The notes beneath the pieces are model-generated. The model did no database searches and was not told the DNA's origin. It was given only the letters and a program-made list of their open reading frames with translations. A program made the position numbers and the translations under genes. Below are positions 36,539 to 46,439 of a stretch of 64,000 bases of DNA, piece after piece. The stretch comes from Sipunculus nudus (Eukaryota > Annelida > Sipuncula > Golfingiida > Sipunculidae), in NCBI GenBank assembly GCA_026874595.1, contig CM049307.1, positions 96,696,330 through 96,760,329 on the forward strand, given 5' to 3'. Numbering within the stretch: the stretch's first letter is position 1; each line of letters opens with the position of its first letter.

Positions 36539-37423
36539 TTAAAGCATATGTAGTCTTAAATATCGCTTAAAAGCTTCTGTTTTCCACCTGCCTAACGATC
36601 TAATCTTGGCATCTGACATACCATTTGCTGCAGCTTCCGTGGCTGCTCCAATTCTGAAGCTATGACCCGAGTATCTACTGGTTTCAAACCCAGCTAGCCG
36701 AAGATTATCTTTCAGTATGGTGTCGAAAGGTTGAATATTGACAACTGTTGGGACACAGGCATCCCTATTCTTATAATTACGCATACAAATCCTGAGTGTA
36801 ATCTGGCCGTCTATTTGTATGAAAGTACAGTCTAAGAATTGAATCACTTCCTGTTTGGTTGCTTCCCCCCTAGGGATGAGTTCCCCTATTCTAAAGAAAC
36901 CATGATAGCAAACCACATACAGGGCTCTTAAAAGCGCCCTTGTGTATTCACTACCCACTGCCAGAGGGAGTGAAGTTAAGAGCTTCTTGATCACTGCCAA
37001 GGTGATCGGGTATCGCAAGTCCACTGCAGGTCTAATTTTTTGTGCTCCTGACAATAGCTTCTTGATAGCGAAAGTTGAAGTCGGATCTGATAAGTTCCCC
37101 AACTTGTGAAAGTATGATATAGCTGAAGCCATCGTTGTTAATGTGCTACCCCCAATCCCTTTATCAAACCTATCGACTAGGAAGAGAAATGTTGTAGAAG
37201 GTGCTACTGGTCGTGTCGCCCATTCTTGGTGCCCTAAGTTAATACAAAAATCTTCTAATTGTTTCCATACCCTCTCATATGTTATCCTGGTGGATTTCGC
37301 TATGCTACCCTCTATCATCTGTTTTCCCACCTGTACTAAGTGAGACACTCTGGCACTGGCGGCACTGTCTGAGGGTATGGGTCCATGTAGGGTGCCAACC
37401 TCAGGAATGTAGACACCTGGCAA
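36539..37423 (-). CDS. DIRS-like element tyrosine recombinase
   Basis: An intact frame of about 294 codons (no ATG near its start; first Met is in QMIEG). An N-terminal SAM-like core-binding part (TRITYERVWKQLEDFC) is followed by the catalytic domain: the first Arg in HGFFRIGELI, the HxxR box in SGHSFRIGAATEAA, a Trp in place of the second His (GRWKTEAF) and the nucleophile Tyr in KRYLR. Known: this enzyme class integrates the circular DNA of DIRS-type elements without long target duplications. Confidence 0.88.
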   Translation of the reverse strand: MPGVYIPEVGTLHGPIPSDSAASARVSHLVQVGKQMIEGSIAKSTRITYERVWKQLEDFCINLGHQEWATRPVAPSTTFLFLVDRFDKGIGGSTLTTMASAISYFHKLGNLSDPTSTFAIKKLLSGAQKIRPAVDLRYPITLAVIKKLLTSLPLAVGSEYTRALLRALYVVCYHGFFRIGELIPRGEATKQEVIQFLDCTFIQIDGQITLRICMRNYKNRDACVPTVVNIQPFDTILKDNLRLAGFETSRYSGHSFRIGAATEAAANGMSDAKIRSLGRWKTEAFKRYLRLHML

Positions 37424-38217
37424 CGAGAAAGTGCATCAGCTAAAGCATTATATTGACCTGGTATGTGCACTGCTTCTAGTAGTATGTTATGTTTTAGTGT
37501 TATTATGACTAATCTCCTAATCAGGATCTTGACCTGAGGATCTTTTGAAGATTTGTTATTGATAATTGATACTAGTGCTTGGTTGTCTGTATGTATCCTT
37601 ATTGCTTTGTTACCCAGTATGACCCTCCAATGATCTACTGCCAAAACAATTGGATATAGCTCTAAAATTACGATGTTGTATTTCTTCCAAGTATCAGGCC
37701 AAATCCCACTAAACCAGGCAGAGCCGAAAACAGCTCCATACCCTAACCCCTGAGAAGCATCAGTGTAAAGATCTAAATCTGATGAATCTAGTACCTCCTT
37801 GATGAAAAAGGATCTGCCGTTATGTGCAGAAAGGAACTGATCCAAAACCTTCAAATCTTTCCTGGTTTCCTTGTTAATCCTCACATGATGGTGTGGCCTA
37901 ATCAAGCCTTTTGTCAAGTCAATTAATCTCCTTAAGAACGCCCTACCTGGTAGTACTACCGAACAAGCAAAATTAAGCAGACCTATTATGGACTGTAGTT
38001 CCTTTAGTTGAACCTTTTTCCTCCGCAGAAATTTTGATACTGTATCCTTGGTTCTAACCACCTTATCTAAGGGAAGTCTTGCTTCTTGTCTTAAGCTATC
38101 TAGCTCTATCCCTAAGAATGTCAACACCTGATCAGGACCTTGGGTTTTCTCTGCTGCTATGGGGATGCCTATCTCCCTACACAAGCCTAAAAAGCTATAG
38201 TCAATAACTTTTTGCAA
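37336..38217 (-). CDS. DIRS-like element RT C-terminal part and RNase H
   Basis: It begins with the RT thumb region (EKTQGPDQVLTFLGIELDSL), continues through a connection, then RNase H with four acidic positions: LYTDASQGLGYGAVFG, ELYPIVLAVDHW, IRIHTDNQALVSIIN and NALADALSR. No ATG start fits; it continues the upstream RT across the frame break near 38208-38215. It overlaps the recombinase frame by about 88 nt. Confidence 0.85.
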   Translation of the reverse strand: MQKVIDYSFLGLCREIGIPIAAEKTQGPDQVLTFLGIELDSLRQEARLPLDKVVRTKDTVSKFLRRKKVQLKELQSIIGLLNFACSVVLPGRAFLRRLIDLTKGLIRPHHHVRINKETRKDLKVLDQFLSAHNGRSFFIKEVLDSSDLDLYTDASQGLGYGAVFGSAWFSGIWPDTWKKYNIVILELYPIVLAVDHWRVILGNKAIRIHTDNQALVSIINNKSSKDPQVKILIRRLVIITLKHNILLEAVHIPGQYNALADALSRCQVSTFLRLAPYMDPYPQTVPPVPECLT

Positions 38218-38996
38218 TCCTGTTCTGATGCACCCAGAAATAAAAAATCATCTAACACATGGACTACACTATTTATCCCATTCTTCTTTTTAACTAGGTA
38301 CTCTAATGCTTTGCTAAGCTTCTCGAAAAGCTGACATGAGCATGCCGCCCCCATTGGTAAGCAGGTGTCGTAATAGTATTCTCCCTCCCAGGTAAATCCT
38401 AGTAAATGATGGTCGTAAGGGTGTACCGGGATAATCCTAAAAGCTGATTTAATGTCTGACTTTGCCAAATATGCACCAGCCCCCATCTGTTTCAGTATAT
38501 GTACTGCATCTTCTACCGATGCATATTCTACTTTAGTGAATTCTGAAGGAATGCTATGATTGACTGAGTTGTTCTCAGGGTAGGACAGGTGGTGTATCAA
38601 TCTAAATTTGCCAGGTTCCTTTTTAGGTACTAGACCTAAGGGGGAGAAGACCATCTCAGGAAAGGGGGGTTGCTCAAATGGACCTCTAAACCTACCTGCA
38701 TTTACCTCCTCTACGATCTTTCTATATGCTACCTGCTTGTTACTTCTTGCTGAGCTTAGATTGTCCGGAATGGCCTGAGGGCTGAGGCCTATAGACTGTA
38801 AGCGAAATCCCTCCTGAAACCCTTTTACTAAAAAAGCTGTCTCTTGTTCCGGGAAGTCATGTTCTTTTAATAATCTATGAAGTATTGCCGGGTCGACTGG
38901 TGTAGTCATTCTTTGGTCGGGAGAAGCACTTGGTGTAGGGGTGGTTGCCCCTGCAGCTCTGGCACTGGTGCTTATACCTGCACTTGGCCTGGTCAC
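38187..38996 (-). CDS. DIRS-like element reverse transcriptase, N-terminal part
   Basis: RT motifs in order: GLVPKKEPGKFRLIHHLSYP, motif A AKSDIKSAFRIIPV, motif B CLPMGAACSCQLFE, and motif C VVHVLDDFLF with the catalytic Asp pair. The frame opens with GTG, not ATG, and lies in the -1 frame of ORF1, so it is probably reached by frameshift or reinitiation. It stops soon after motif C (at CKKLLTIAF), while the rest of the RT continues in another frame. That break is most simply a one-base loss. Confidence 0.88.
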   Translation of the reverse strand: MTRPSAGISTSARAAGATTPTPSASPDQRMTTPVDPAILHRLLKEHDFPEQETAFLVKGFQEGFRLQSIGLSPQAIPDNLSSARSNKQVAYRKIVEEVNAGRFRGPFEQPPFPEMVFSPLGLVPKKEPGKFRLIHHLSYPENNSVNHSIPSEFTKVEYASVEDAVHILKQMGAGAYLAKSDIKSAFRIIPVHPYDHHLLGFTWEGEYYYDTCLPMGAACSCQLFEKLSKALEYLVKKKNGINSVVHVLDDFLFLGASEQDCKKLLTIAF

Positions 38997-39928
38997 AGTA
39001 ATAGCTTCTTTTTGCCGCCACGTAAAGGCTGACGAGGGATACTGTCTGTCTTCTCTGTTGAATCTATCCTGCCAATCTTGTCCGTCACTGCCTCCATATA
39101 GAGTTCTAAGTGTTTAACCCCCCAAGATACTACTCCAGTCTCCCGCAGCTTACGAAAGTCCTGGTCGTACTTGTGCCAGGCAGCACCTTTTTGGGCCAGT
39201 TCCCTGACTGTGTCCATATGTTTGAGCAGTCTAGGGGCCAGTGTCGCGTCATGCTCAGTCAGAACTGCCATATAAACAGTGAATGCTGAAATCCACTGAT
39301 TCAGTGCAAGGGGACGTTCTGGCTCTGGGACCCACTTGAGTGTCGGGGGGCCTGAATTATTACTGTCCACTTCTAAACCAAAACCCTTCTTTTGTGTTCT
39401 TTCCCGCTTAGACAGAAGGATGGCCATGTCAATGTACTGACCTGCGATGATCTTGGCCTTCACTGCTGTAGCAACCCTACTGCTAAGTGTCAGTGAGGAA
39501 CCTACACTTTCAGTCTGCTCTTCCGAGATCACGATAGGTGAAATGGACTCACCGTTGTGTTGGCTTTCTGATTGGCTGCTGGCTGCAGGGGTTGGCTGTG
39601 TGGCTTTGAGACTTGCCAGTTTTTCATCAATACGGCGGTCAATGTCGTCTGAGAGCTTATCTATCTTTTTGTTCAGATCAGTTGACACGCTGTTTAGGGA
39701 GGCTGCAACATTGTCGATCTTCTTGGTAAGTTTGTCGAATAGGCTTTCGACCTGTGACCCTGACAGAGTGTCTTGCACTGGCGTCCCCTGGACTGGGGGT
39801 GTCCGGTTGCTCACCGACTCTGTTGATCGAGATTTCCTGCCCCTTTTCCTTGGTGGAGGAGCTTGTTCCTCGGAGCTTGACGACGGATTACCATACCTGG
39901 CGGGTGCCTTCGCCGAGCGTTTACCCAT
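38993..39928 (-). CDS. DIRS-like element ORF1 (gag-like)
   Basis: About 311 residues from the ATG of MGKRSAKAPARYG; the frame is open further upstream, to 40015, but that part translates a poly-G tract and satellite sequence. The N-terminus is Ser/Pro-rich with a basic cluster PPRKRGRKSR that could be a nuclear localisation signal. A coiled coil follows (VESLFDKLTKKIDNVAASLN through IDRRIDEKLASLK), then a mixed domain with LNQWISAFTVYMAVL. The order and coiled coil fit a structural ORF1, but no zinc knuckle is seen. It ends LRGGKKKLLL, overlapping the RT frame. Confidence 0.75.
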   Translation of the reverse strand: MGKRSAKAPARYGNPSSSSEEQAPPPRKRGRKSRSTESVSNRTPPVQGTPVQDTLSGSQVESLFDKLTKKIDNVAASLNSVSTDLNKKIDKLSDDIDRRIDEKLASLKATQPTPAASSQSESQHNGESISPIVISEEQTESVGSSLTLSSRVATAVKAKIIAGQYIDMAILLSKRERTQKKGFGLEVDSNNSGPPTLKWVPEPERPLALNQWISAFTVYMAVLTEHDATLAPRLLKHMDTVRELAQKGAAWHKYDQDFRKLRETGVVSWGVKHLELYMEAVTDKIGRIDSTEKTDSIPRQPLRGGKKKLLL

Positions 39929-40020
39929 ACTGAACCAGAGATTATTAAGATTAAAATCCTCCCTCTCCCCCCCCCCCCGGGAAATAATCATATTGCAGAA
40001 CACACGTGCATGCACGGGAA

Positions 40021-41905
40021 ATAATTAAGATAGAGGAACACGTGCAAGCACGGGAAATATTTTGATAGAGGAACAAATGTGCAAGCATGGGAATAATTAA
40101 GATAGAGGAACACACGTGCAAGCATGGGAATAATCAAGATAGAGGATTACATGTGCAAGCATGGGAAATAATCAAGATAGAGGAACACATGTGCAAGCAT
40201 GGGAAATAATTAAGATAGAGGAACACATGTGCAAGCACGGGAAATAATTAAGATAGAGGAACACACGTGCAAGCACGGGAAATATTATGATAGAGGAACA
40301 CATGTGCAAGCATGGGAATAATTAAGATAGAGGAAAACACGTGCAAGCATGGGAATAATCAAGATAGAGGAACACATGTGCAAGCATGGGAAATAATCAA
40401 GATAGAGGATCACATGTGCAAGCATGGGAAATAATCAAGATAGAGGATCACATGTGCAAGCATGGGAAATAATCAAGATAGAGGATCACATGTGCAAGCA
40501 TGGAAAATAATTAAGATAGAGGAACACATGTGCAAGCATGGGAAATATCCAAGATAGAGGATCACATGTGCAAGCATGGGAAATAATCAAGAAAGAGGAA
40601 CACATGTGCAAGCATGGGAAATAATCAAGATAGAGGAACACATGTGCAAGCACGGGAAATATTATGATAAAGGAACACATGTGCAATCATGGGAAATAAT
40701 CAAGATAAAGGATCACATGTGCAAGCATGGGAAATAATCAAGATAGAGGATCACATGTGCAAGCATGGGAAATAATTAAGATAGAGGAACACATGAGCAA
40801 GCACGGGAAATAATCAAGATAGAGGATCACATGTGCAAGCATGGGAAATAATCAAGAAAGAGGAACACATGTGCAAGCATGGGAAATAATTAAGATAAAG
40901 GAACACATGAGCAAGCACGGGAAATATTATGATAGAGGAACACATGTGCAAGCATGGGAAATAATTAAGAAAGAGGAACACGTGCAAGCATGGGAAATAA
41001 TCAAGATAGAGGATCACATGTGCAAGCATGGGAAATAATCAAGATAGAGGATCACATGTGCAAGCATGGGAAATAATTAATATAGAGGAACACATGTGCA
41101 AGCATTGGAAATAATCAAGATAGAGGATCACATGTGCAAGCATGGAAAATAATTAAGATAGAGGAACACATGTGCAAGCATGGGAAATAATCAAGATAGA
41201 GGATCACATATGCAGGCATGGGAAATAATCAAGATAGAGGATCACATGTGCAAGCATGGGAAATAATCAAGATAGAGGATCACATGTGCAAGCATGGGAA
41301 ATAATTAAGATAGAGGAACACATGTGCAAGCATGGGAAATAATCAAGATAGAGGATCACATGTGCAAGCATGGGAAATAATCAAGATAGAGGATCACATG
41401 TGCAAGCATGGGAAATAATTAAGATAGAGGAACACATGTGCAAGCATGGGAAATAATCAAGATAGAGGAACACATGTGCAAGCATGGGAAATAATTAAGA
41501 TAGAGGATAACATGTGCAAGCATGGGAAATAATCAAGATAGAGGATCACATGTGCAAGCATGGGAATAATCAAGATAGAGGATCACATGTGCAAGCACGG
41601 GAAATAATTAAGATAGAGGATCACATATGCAAGCACGGGAAATAATTAAGATAGAGGAACATACGTGCAAGCACGGGAAATATTATGATAGAGGAACACA
41701 TGTGCAAGCATGGGAAATAATTAAGATAGAGGAACACATGTGCAAGCACGGGAAATAATAAAGATATAGAGGAACACACGTACAAGCGCGGGAAATAATC
41801 ATATTGCAGAACACACGTGCATGCACGGGAAATAATTAAGATAGAGGAACACATGCAAGCGCGGGAAATTTTAAGTTATAGAGGAACACACGTGCAAGCG
41901 CGGGA
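40021..41905. repeat. 38-bp satellite array, about 49 copies
   Basis: The monomer reads roughly GATAGAGGAWCACATGTGCA then AGCATGGGAAATAATYAA. Each unit carries the palindrome CACATGTG or the E-box-like CACGTG. Units alternate between GGAACAC and GGATCAC variants. A distinct variant containing ATCATATTGCAGAACACACG occurs at both ends (from 39979 and from 41790). The left end merges into the 5' leader of the retrotransposon's gag-like ORF. Confidence 0.93.
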
Positions 41906-42433
41906 CATAATTATTGTACATGATAATATAGCTTTTCATTCCTTTCATTTCACATCACAACCTTAAACTGTGCTGTATCATTAGAATATAAATAGTAAAT
42001 AGCTGTAAAATAAAGTCGCCATGACAGGTTTTTAATTAAATGTGGTAAAATTAAGTTTTAGTGTATAATACCTTGTGTAATGAATAAAGAAACATACCCT
42101 GCCACCTAGCGACCTTAGTGTGAACTACATGACAGGTGCGCCCGAGATCTGAACGTGAGATCGCGTGAATTCGTTGTGAATACACCTGCGAGCGGTCTGA
42201 GTCTTGTTTGTACACAGCAACAAACCCGTAAATTGTGTGAATGGAAGTATGGCCGACCACTAGGGAGTGATACAAGGTAGGCTGATATAGATTATCATTT
42301 TACTTAAAAAAATAACAGACAGACAGGATGTTTCAGTGGTTGTCTGTAGATATACGGTACAGTGTAGCGTTGCCCAGGACGCCATGCAGTGAGGGCAGAG
42401 TTGACATCTGTCATGGTTGAGTGACATTTTGAC
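41906..42433 (+). promoter_or_regulatory. Possible promoter or 5' UTR of IQCE
   Basis: A relatively G+C- and CpG-rich block (CGAGATC, CGTGAGATCGCGTGAATTCG) follows the satellite and precedes the candidate first exon. ATG triplets here are followed quickly by stops; one stretch ends in a donor-like AAG|GTAGGC near 42275, so a non-coding exon is possible. Confidence 0.3.
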
Positions 42434-42505
42434 ATGCTCCGGTCACGCCGGCATTGTCCATCCAGCAGTGATATCAAAGAGACTCAAAGGTCAATGATCT
42501 TTCTT
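42434..42505 (+). CDS. IQCE: Candidate first coding exon of IQCE
   Basis: An open stretch with ATG at 42434 or, more likely, 42494 runs to CTT followed by the donor GTAAGG at 42506, in phase 0. That is exactly the phase needed by the exon at 55882. The shorter start gives Met-Ile-Phe-Leu joined to DTSLSDESG; human IQCE starts Met-Phe-Leu before a DTGDDSLS block (recalled). The intron would be 13.4 kb. This rests on phase, donor quality and a weak resemblance, so it is a hypothesis. Confidence 0.4.
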
Positions 42506-43299
42506 GTAAGGTTTTCTACATTATTATTGGGATCAGATAAACCACGAACCATAATTTAAAACTGCTTCAAGTAGCTTAAAGTAAAATTAAAATATTATTG
42601 TTTTAGCCTTTTGTTTGAAGAACCCATTTTATTTTTGCATGCTTTCTGTGAGTGTAGGTTACACAAATCAAATGTGTTACTATGTTGCTGCTGAGCATAT
42701 ATGCCATTAAAATTAGCCCTAGCTTCCGTGCTCTCTCCTTACAGTTGGTTTCCCTGCGCTGAGAGAGCCCTAGCCGGTAAGAGATGTTTGAAAACTGGAG
42801 ACATTCCAGTGGACAATAAAACAATAATATCCTGGCTAAAAATGTGTCAGATATAAGAATACAAACATTTATGTATCATATGGTAACATAACATACCACT
42901 TTAAAATTGTTATGTCCCTTAAACAGTTGAATCAGGTAGGTCTCCATCTCAAATAGTTAAAACGAACATGTCTGGAGGGGCTTTCCTCCACATAAAATGT
43001 CATACCCATTTATATCAAACTCCAGTGCAAAGTCAAAATTTGTTGTGTTTATCCTTGATAATCATGATAAAGCTTCTGTATGGAGAATGATGCATCATGC
43101 GTGCCACCTGGTGATTGTCCCAACTTTAGGAACAAATCTCAGGCCCTGGGAAGCTAAATTTGTAAAGTGAGTATGGGTAAGGCACTAAAGCAGGAATATC
43201 AGCAAAATATCTTGATCATTGGAATACATTAACATTTTCTGCCCCTAAGGCCAAAAAAGGCACCGCCCGCGTCAATTTTTATCCTCCGCATCAAACATT

Positions 43300-43525
43300 T
43301 TATTTTGATTTTTATCTTTCATGAAGATAAATTATACAATTTATGTAGTGATTTTACCTGTTTAGCAAAAAAAATGGTTATTTTCATGCTTTTCCCTGAT
43401 CATATTGCATTTTTATCTAAACATACAAAAAAGGTAAAAAATAAAATACCGCCCGCCCGCACTGATTTATGAAAAAAAATGCCTGAGAACCATACCTTTT
43501 TTTATTTTTTGGCCTAAATGCATAA
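43300..43525 (+). repeat. Dispersed repeat, copy at 43 kb
   Basis: Same orientation and order as 18058-18300, differing by small indels. The neighbouring ACCGCCCGCCCGCACTGATT is G+C-rich within an otherwise A/T-rich unit. Confidence 0.7.
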
Positions 43526-44785
43526 GTTTCCCTGTCACATACACAATATTTGATATTAGAGGAATCTTTGTCCGGTACAGGAGTTATGTTCTCCAGGTTA
43601 CTTGAAGCTTCATATGTGGCTGGAGTATCCATGGAATGGATACATATTCTGGATAATAATGCAGTTCATAAAACATAGGCAATGGAGGGGGGGGGGCCTA
43701 GAGGGGAGGGGGGGACCTCTGTCCCCCCTCCTCACACATTTTGCCACACAGGTGGTCAGTGTGACCTTTCTTTGAGAAATTATGTAATTACCATCAATTT
43801 GCCTGAAAAATCCATTGCATTCTTCTCAGTCTATATGTTCACATGAAATCAACTGGGACTTAATTTCTTTATTGAGTGTTTATAGTAATATATAGGGCAG
43901 TATTGTGTACTTTTTATAGTCAAGGATATTGTAATATAATGCAGTTCATCTTTAGTGAGAATGGTTGGAAATATAGTTGTTTGCTTAATATTTAAACTAA
44001 TAACCTTATTGAGAGGTCTGTTTTGGAATATAACAATTTTTTGTATAGCTCAGTTTGTAATTATATTTGACTGAAATCAGGTCAGTTTTCTGCAAATTAA
44101 TTGTTCATGGTAATATTTATTTGATAAATCAACTAAAACTTCAATTGAGTTTGAAAATGGTTTATCCTTTCCCTCTCAGTCAGCGTATATTTGTTTCATG
44201 CTTCATACCATGTATGCCTATTATCATGCAGCAGTAAACAACACAGAATAAAATTTTCAATTAAAATCTTTGTCAACTGAGTTTGTTACCTGAGAACTAA
44301 ATTAAAGACATAACTTATTCAGTACATGCATGTTAAAGGTTAACTATTACAGTATATATAATATATATAGTTGAGCTCTAAGTACAAATAAGTATTAATT
44401 TCATTTGTCATGAGTTACAGTGATGAGTTTTTGTCTGTCATCTGGCTGTGAATTGCAGGGCACAAATCATAACTTTTATGACTCAGAAAACTTCTAAATC
44501 AGCCTCTGTGCAAGTCGTGAGCTAGGCATCAAAACATCATTTTGATCATTTTAAGAGACTGTTATGTTCCAAATTTCAACATGAATTTTAAGACTTACAG
44601 CTGACATGCATGTGACTCTTTTAAACTCTTTACTTCTATATTTTATTATGAATGGTAACATTGATATATAAAGGATCTCTGTCAAACCTATTTCTCTGAC
44701 TCATCATCCATGGTTTTAACAAAAGTTCAGTTCTGAAAAAGCTGAATAACAGACTATAATAGATTTGACTGCAAGACCAAAATGC

Positions 44786-44828
44786 CATGCTAGTCAGCTG
44801 AGCGTCATGACACATGGGTCACTTGTTC
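44786..44828 (-). repeat. GCTCAGCTGACT family, solo left terminus, inverted
   Basis: AGTCAGCTGAGCGTCATGAC then ACATGGGTCACTTGTT is the reverse complement of the family's left terminus. No right end is nearby. Confidence 0.65.
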
Positions 44829-45119
44829 AATACTTTAGTGTTCTCACATTGAAGTACATTCTCCTGTTGAGTGTTTGTCTCAGATATGAAGTGTTTTTCT
44901 CATGTTTCCTTTTACCATTTGGTACCTATCAGCATAGGATTGATTTGAATTCATAGAGCAAGAACACACACCAAAATACTCCAAAATAACATCAGTCTTC
45001 ACTAAAATAACACCAATATTCAAAGAAAAGTAACAATACTTGTCTAGCTTGCAATCTAAGTTTGACATTTTAACTAGCTTGGTTTCAAGAAATACCAGAT
45101 TATTTAATGTAATTTATCT

Positions 45120-45325
45120 TGGTATTCTAAAATCATTCAAAGTGGGACCTGTCTGAAAGACCATCTGTCTGATAAATCCACCTGTCTATTGAGACCACAC
45201 TTGAGTGACCAAATACATTTACATTTGCCATAACTGACCTGTCTAAATTAAAACCACCTTTAATTAAGACCACTTTTTGCCAGTCCCAAGGGGTGGTCTT
45301 ATTACACAAGTTTCACTATATAACC
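45120..45325. mobile_element. pogo-like MITE, second copy
   Basis: GTGGGACCTGTCTGAAAGAC at the left and, reverse-complemented from the right, TAGTGAAACTTGTGTAATAA. The interior has ACCACC and GGTGGTCTTA motifs as in 2841-3018. Confidence 0.6.
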
Positions 45326-45544
45326 AAATAATTCAAAATAAGAAAGTTATTGCACGTGTATTGGTTTAAATGAATCATTTGAGGCTGCATGATTGGGTGG
45401 AATGTTTATATCTAAAATGGATAAAATAACCTCACAGAAAGCATGCATAAGCCACCCACCTGGGGTATAAAGGTGTGAATAAGACCCAAGTCACTACTAA
45501 CACCTGCTCCCAAGAGACCCCTTAAGTGTTGTAGAACATGATTT

Positions 45545-45935
45545 GGTATACCACCAGTCTTCTGGCTCGAATCTCAGCCAAGGCGGCGAGGTTTTTCACG
45601 GTTGGCCGGTCACCCAGGGTGAGTGCTATGCAGGCTTAATGGGAAGGCTGTGCCCCACAGCCGTATATCACCCACACACAAGTGCATCCTTGGGGGGTTC
45701 CTTGGTGTTATGACGCAGCAATGGGGAAGATTACACACCCAGGACCAGCAGGTGCAGTAGACACTGGGCCTGGGTGACACCAGGATACAAAAATAAAAAT
45801 GATAGGAAGCGAGTGCTACTGCCCTGTCAAGTAGTCCCAAATCAAAATGGAAACTCTGCAGATGTACATACAAAGGTTAAGAATTCGATAAGTCAGCATT
45901 AAAAAATGGAGGTGGTTACCTCCACCAAAAAAAGA
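45545..45935 (+). mobile_element. tRNA-derived SINE-like element, copy 1
   Basis: A box-B-like GGCTCGAATCT near the left end is followed by GGCTTAATGGGAAGGCTGTG and a right end with GGAGGTGGTTACCTCCACC, a small hairpin, then an A-rich tail. It shares its whole layout with 46045-46378. Pol III promoter assignment is inference from short motifs. Confidence 0.65.
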
Positions 45936-46044
45936 CAAACAAAAGATGCATGTATTAATACTTAAATATGTTTACACAGGAGTAATGTTAATATGGATTT
46001 TTGGATGGGGCTTGTTGGTTGATATTAAGAAAAGTTAGGGTTAT

Positions 46045-46378
46045 CAGCCTCTTTGGTCGGTGGGTAGAACACAAGGCTCAAACCTGGGGATTCATGAGTT
46101 CAAGGTGAATGCTCTGAAGGCTTAATGGGAAGGCTGTGCACCACAGCTGTGTATCATTCACTAACAAGTGAGGGTGTTCAAGACCCACCAATGGGGATGG
46201 TTACACAACAAGTGAGGTTGTTGTGGGGCCTGGATGAAACCAGTATATGAGACCAAGTATGTTTCATGTGGTCCGAAACAAAAATGGAATTCTGCAGATG
46301 TACATATGTCATAGAGGTTAAAAAGTTAAGTGAGGTTTAAAAAATGTGGGTGGTTACCTGCACACACAAAAATCAGGA
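46045..46378 (+). mobile_element. tRNA-derived SINE-like element, copy 2
   Basis: A box-A-like TTGGTCGGTGGGTAGAAC and a weak box-B-like GAGTTCAAGGT lie at the left end. The body matches copy 1 (GGCTTAATGGGAAGGCTGTG) and the right end is GTGGGTGGTTACCTGCAC, again hairpin-like, then an A-rich tail. Same orientation as copy 1. Confidence 0.7.
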
Positions 46379-46439
46379 GAAATGATACTTATAAGATAAT
46401 TATTGACAAGAGAAGATCTTGATGTACATGAGACGAGTA

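Larger units (their letters stand above)
36539..39928 (-). mobile_element. DIRS-like tyrosine-recombinase retrotransposon, coding core
   Basis: Seen on the minus strand in order: a gag-like ORF, reverse transcriptase, RNase H and a tyrosine recombinase, each overlapping the next by a few to about 90 nt and each in the -1 frame of the one before. Known: DIRS/Ngaro/PAT elements combine RT-RNase H with a tyrosine recombinase instead of a DDE integrase. The RNase H ORF ends about 30 codons after the last RNase H motif, so there is no room for the methyltransferase typical of DIRS1. Element ends are not resolved. Tandem arrays lie directly beyond both ends of the coding core (35.1-36.1 kb and 40.0-41.9 kb). 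One frame break inside the RT suggests this copy may be dead. Confidence 0.88.
42506..45119. other. Probable IQCE intron 1, first part
   Basis: AT-rich; contains the 43-kb dispersed repeat, an interrupted poly-G tract and one solo repeat terminus. No exon recognised. Confidence 0.45.

Noticed and set aside
36287-36553. 88-codon plus-strand frame after the recombinase
   Set aside because: Antisense to the element's 3' region, without family resemblance.
39447-40028. 193-codon plus-strand frame
   Set aside because: Antisense of the gag-like ORF; no recognisable domain, and the opposite strand has the convincing coiled coil and overlap with RT.
40486-41854. Frames repeating His-Val-Phe-Leu-Tyr or Cys-Ser-Ser-Phe motifs
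   Set aside because: They run through the 38-bp satellite, which is not a multiple of three, and stop and restart accordingly.
40021-41905. CRISPR-like array
   Set aside because: The 38-bp units are contiguous without unique spacers and the genome is eukaryotic; it is a satellite.
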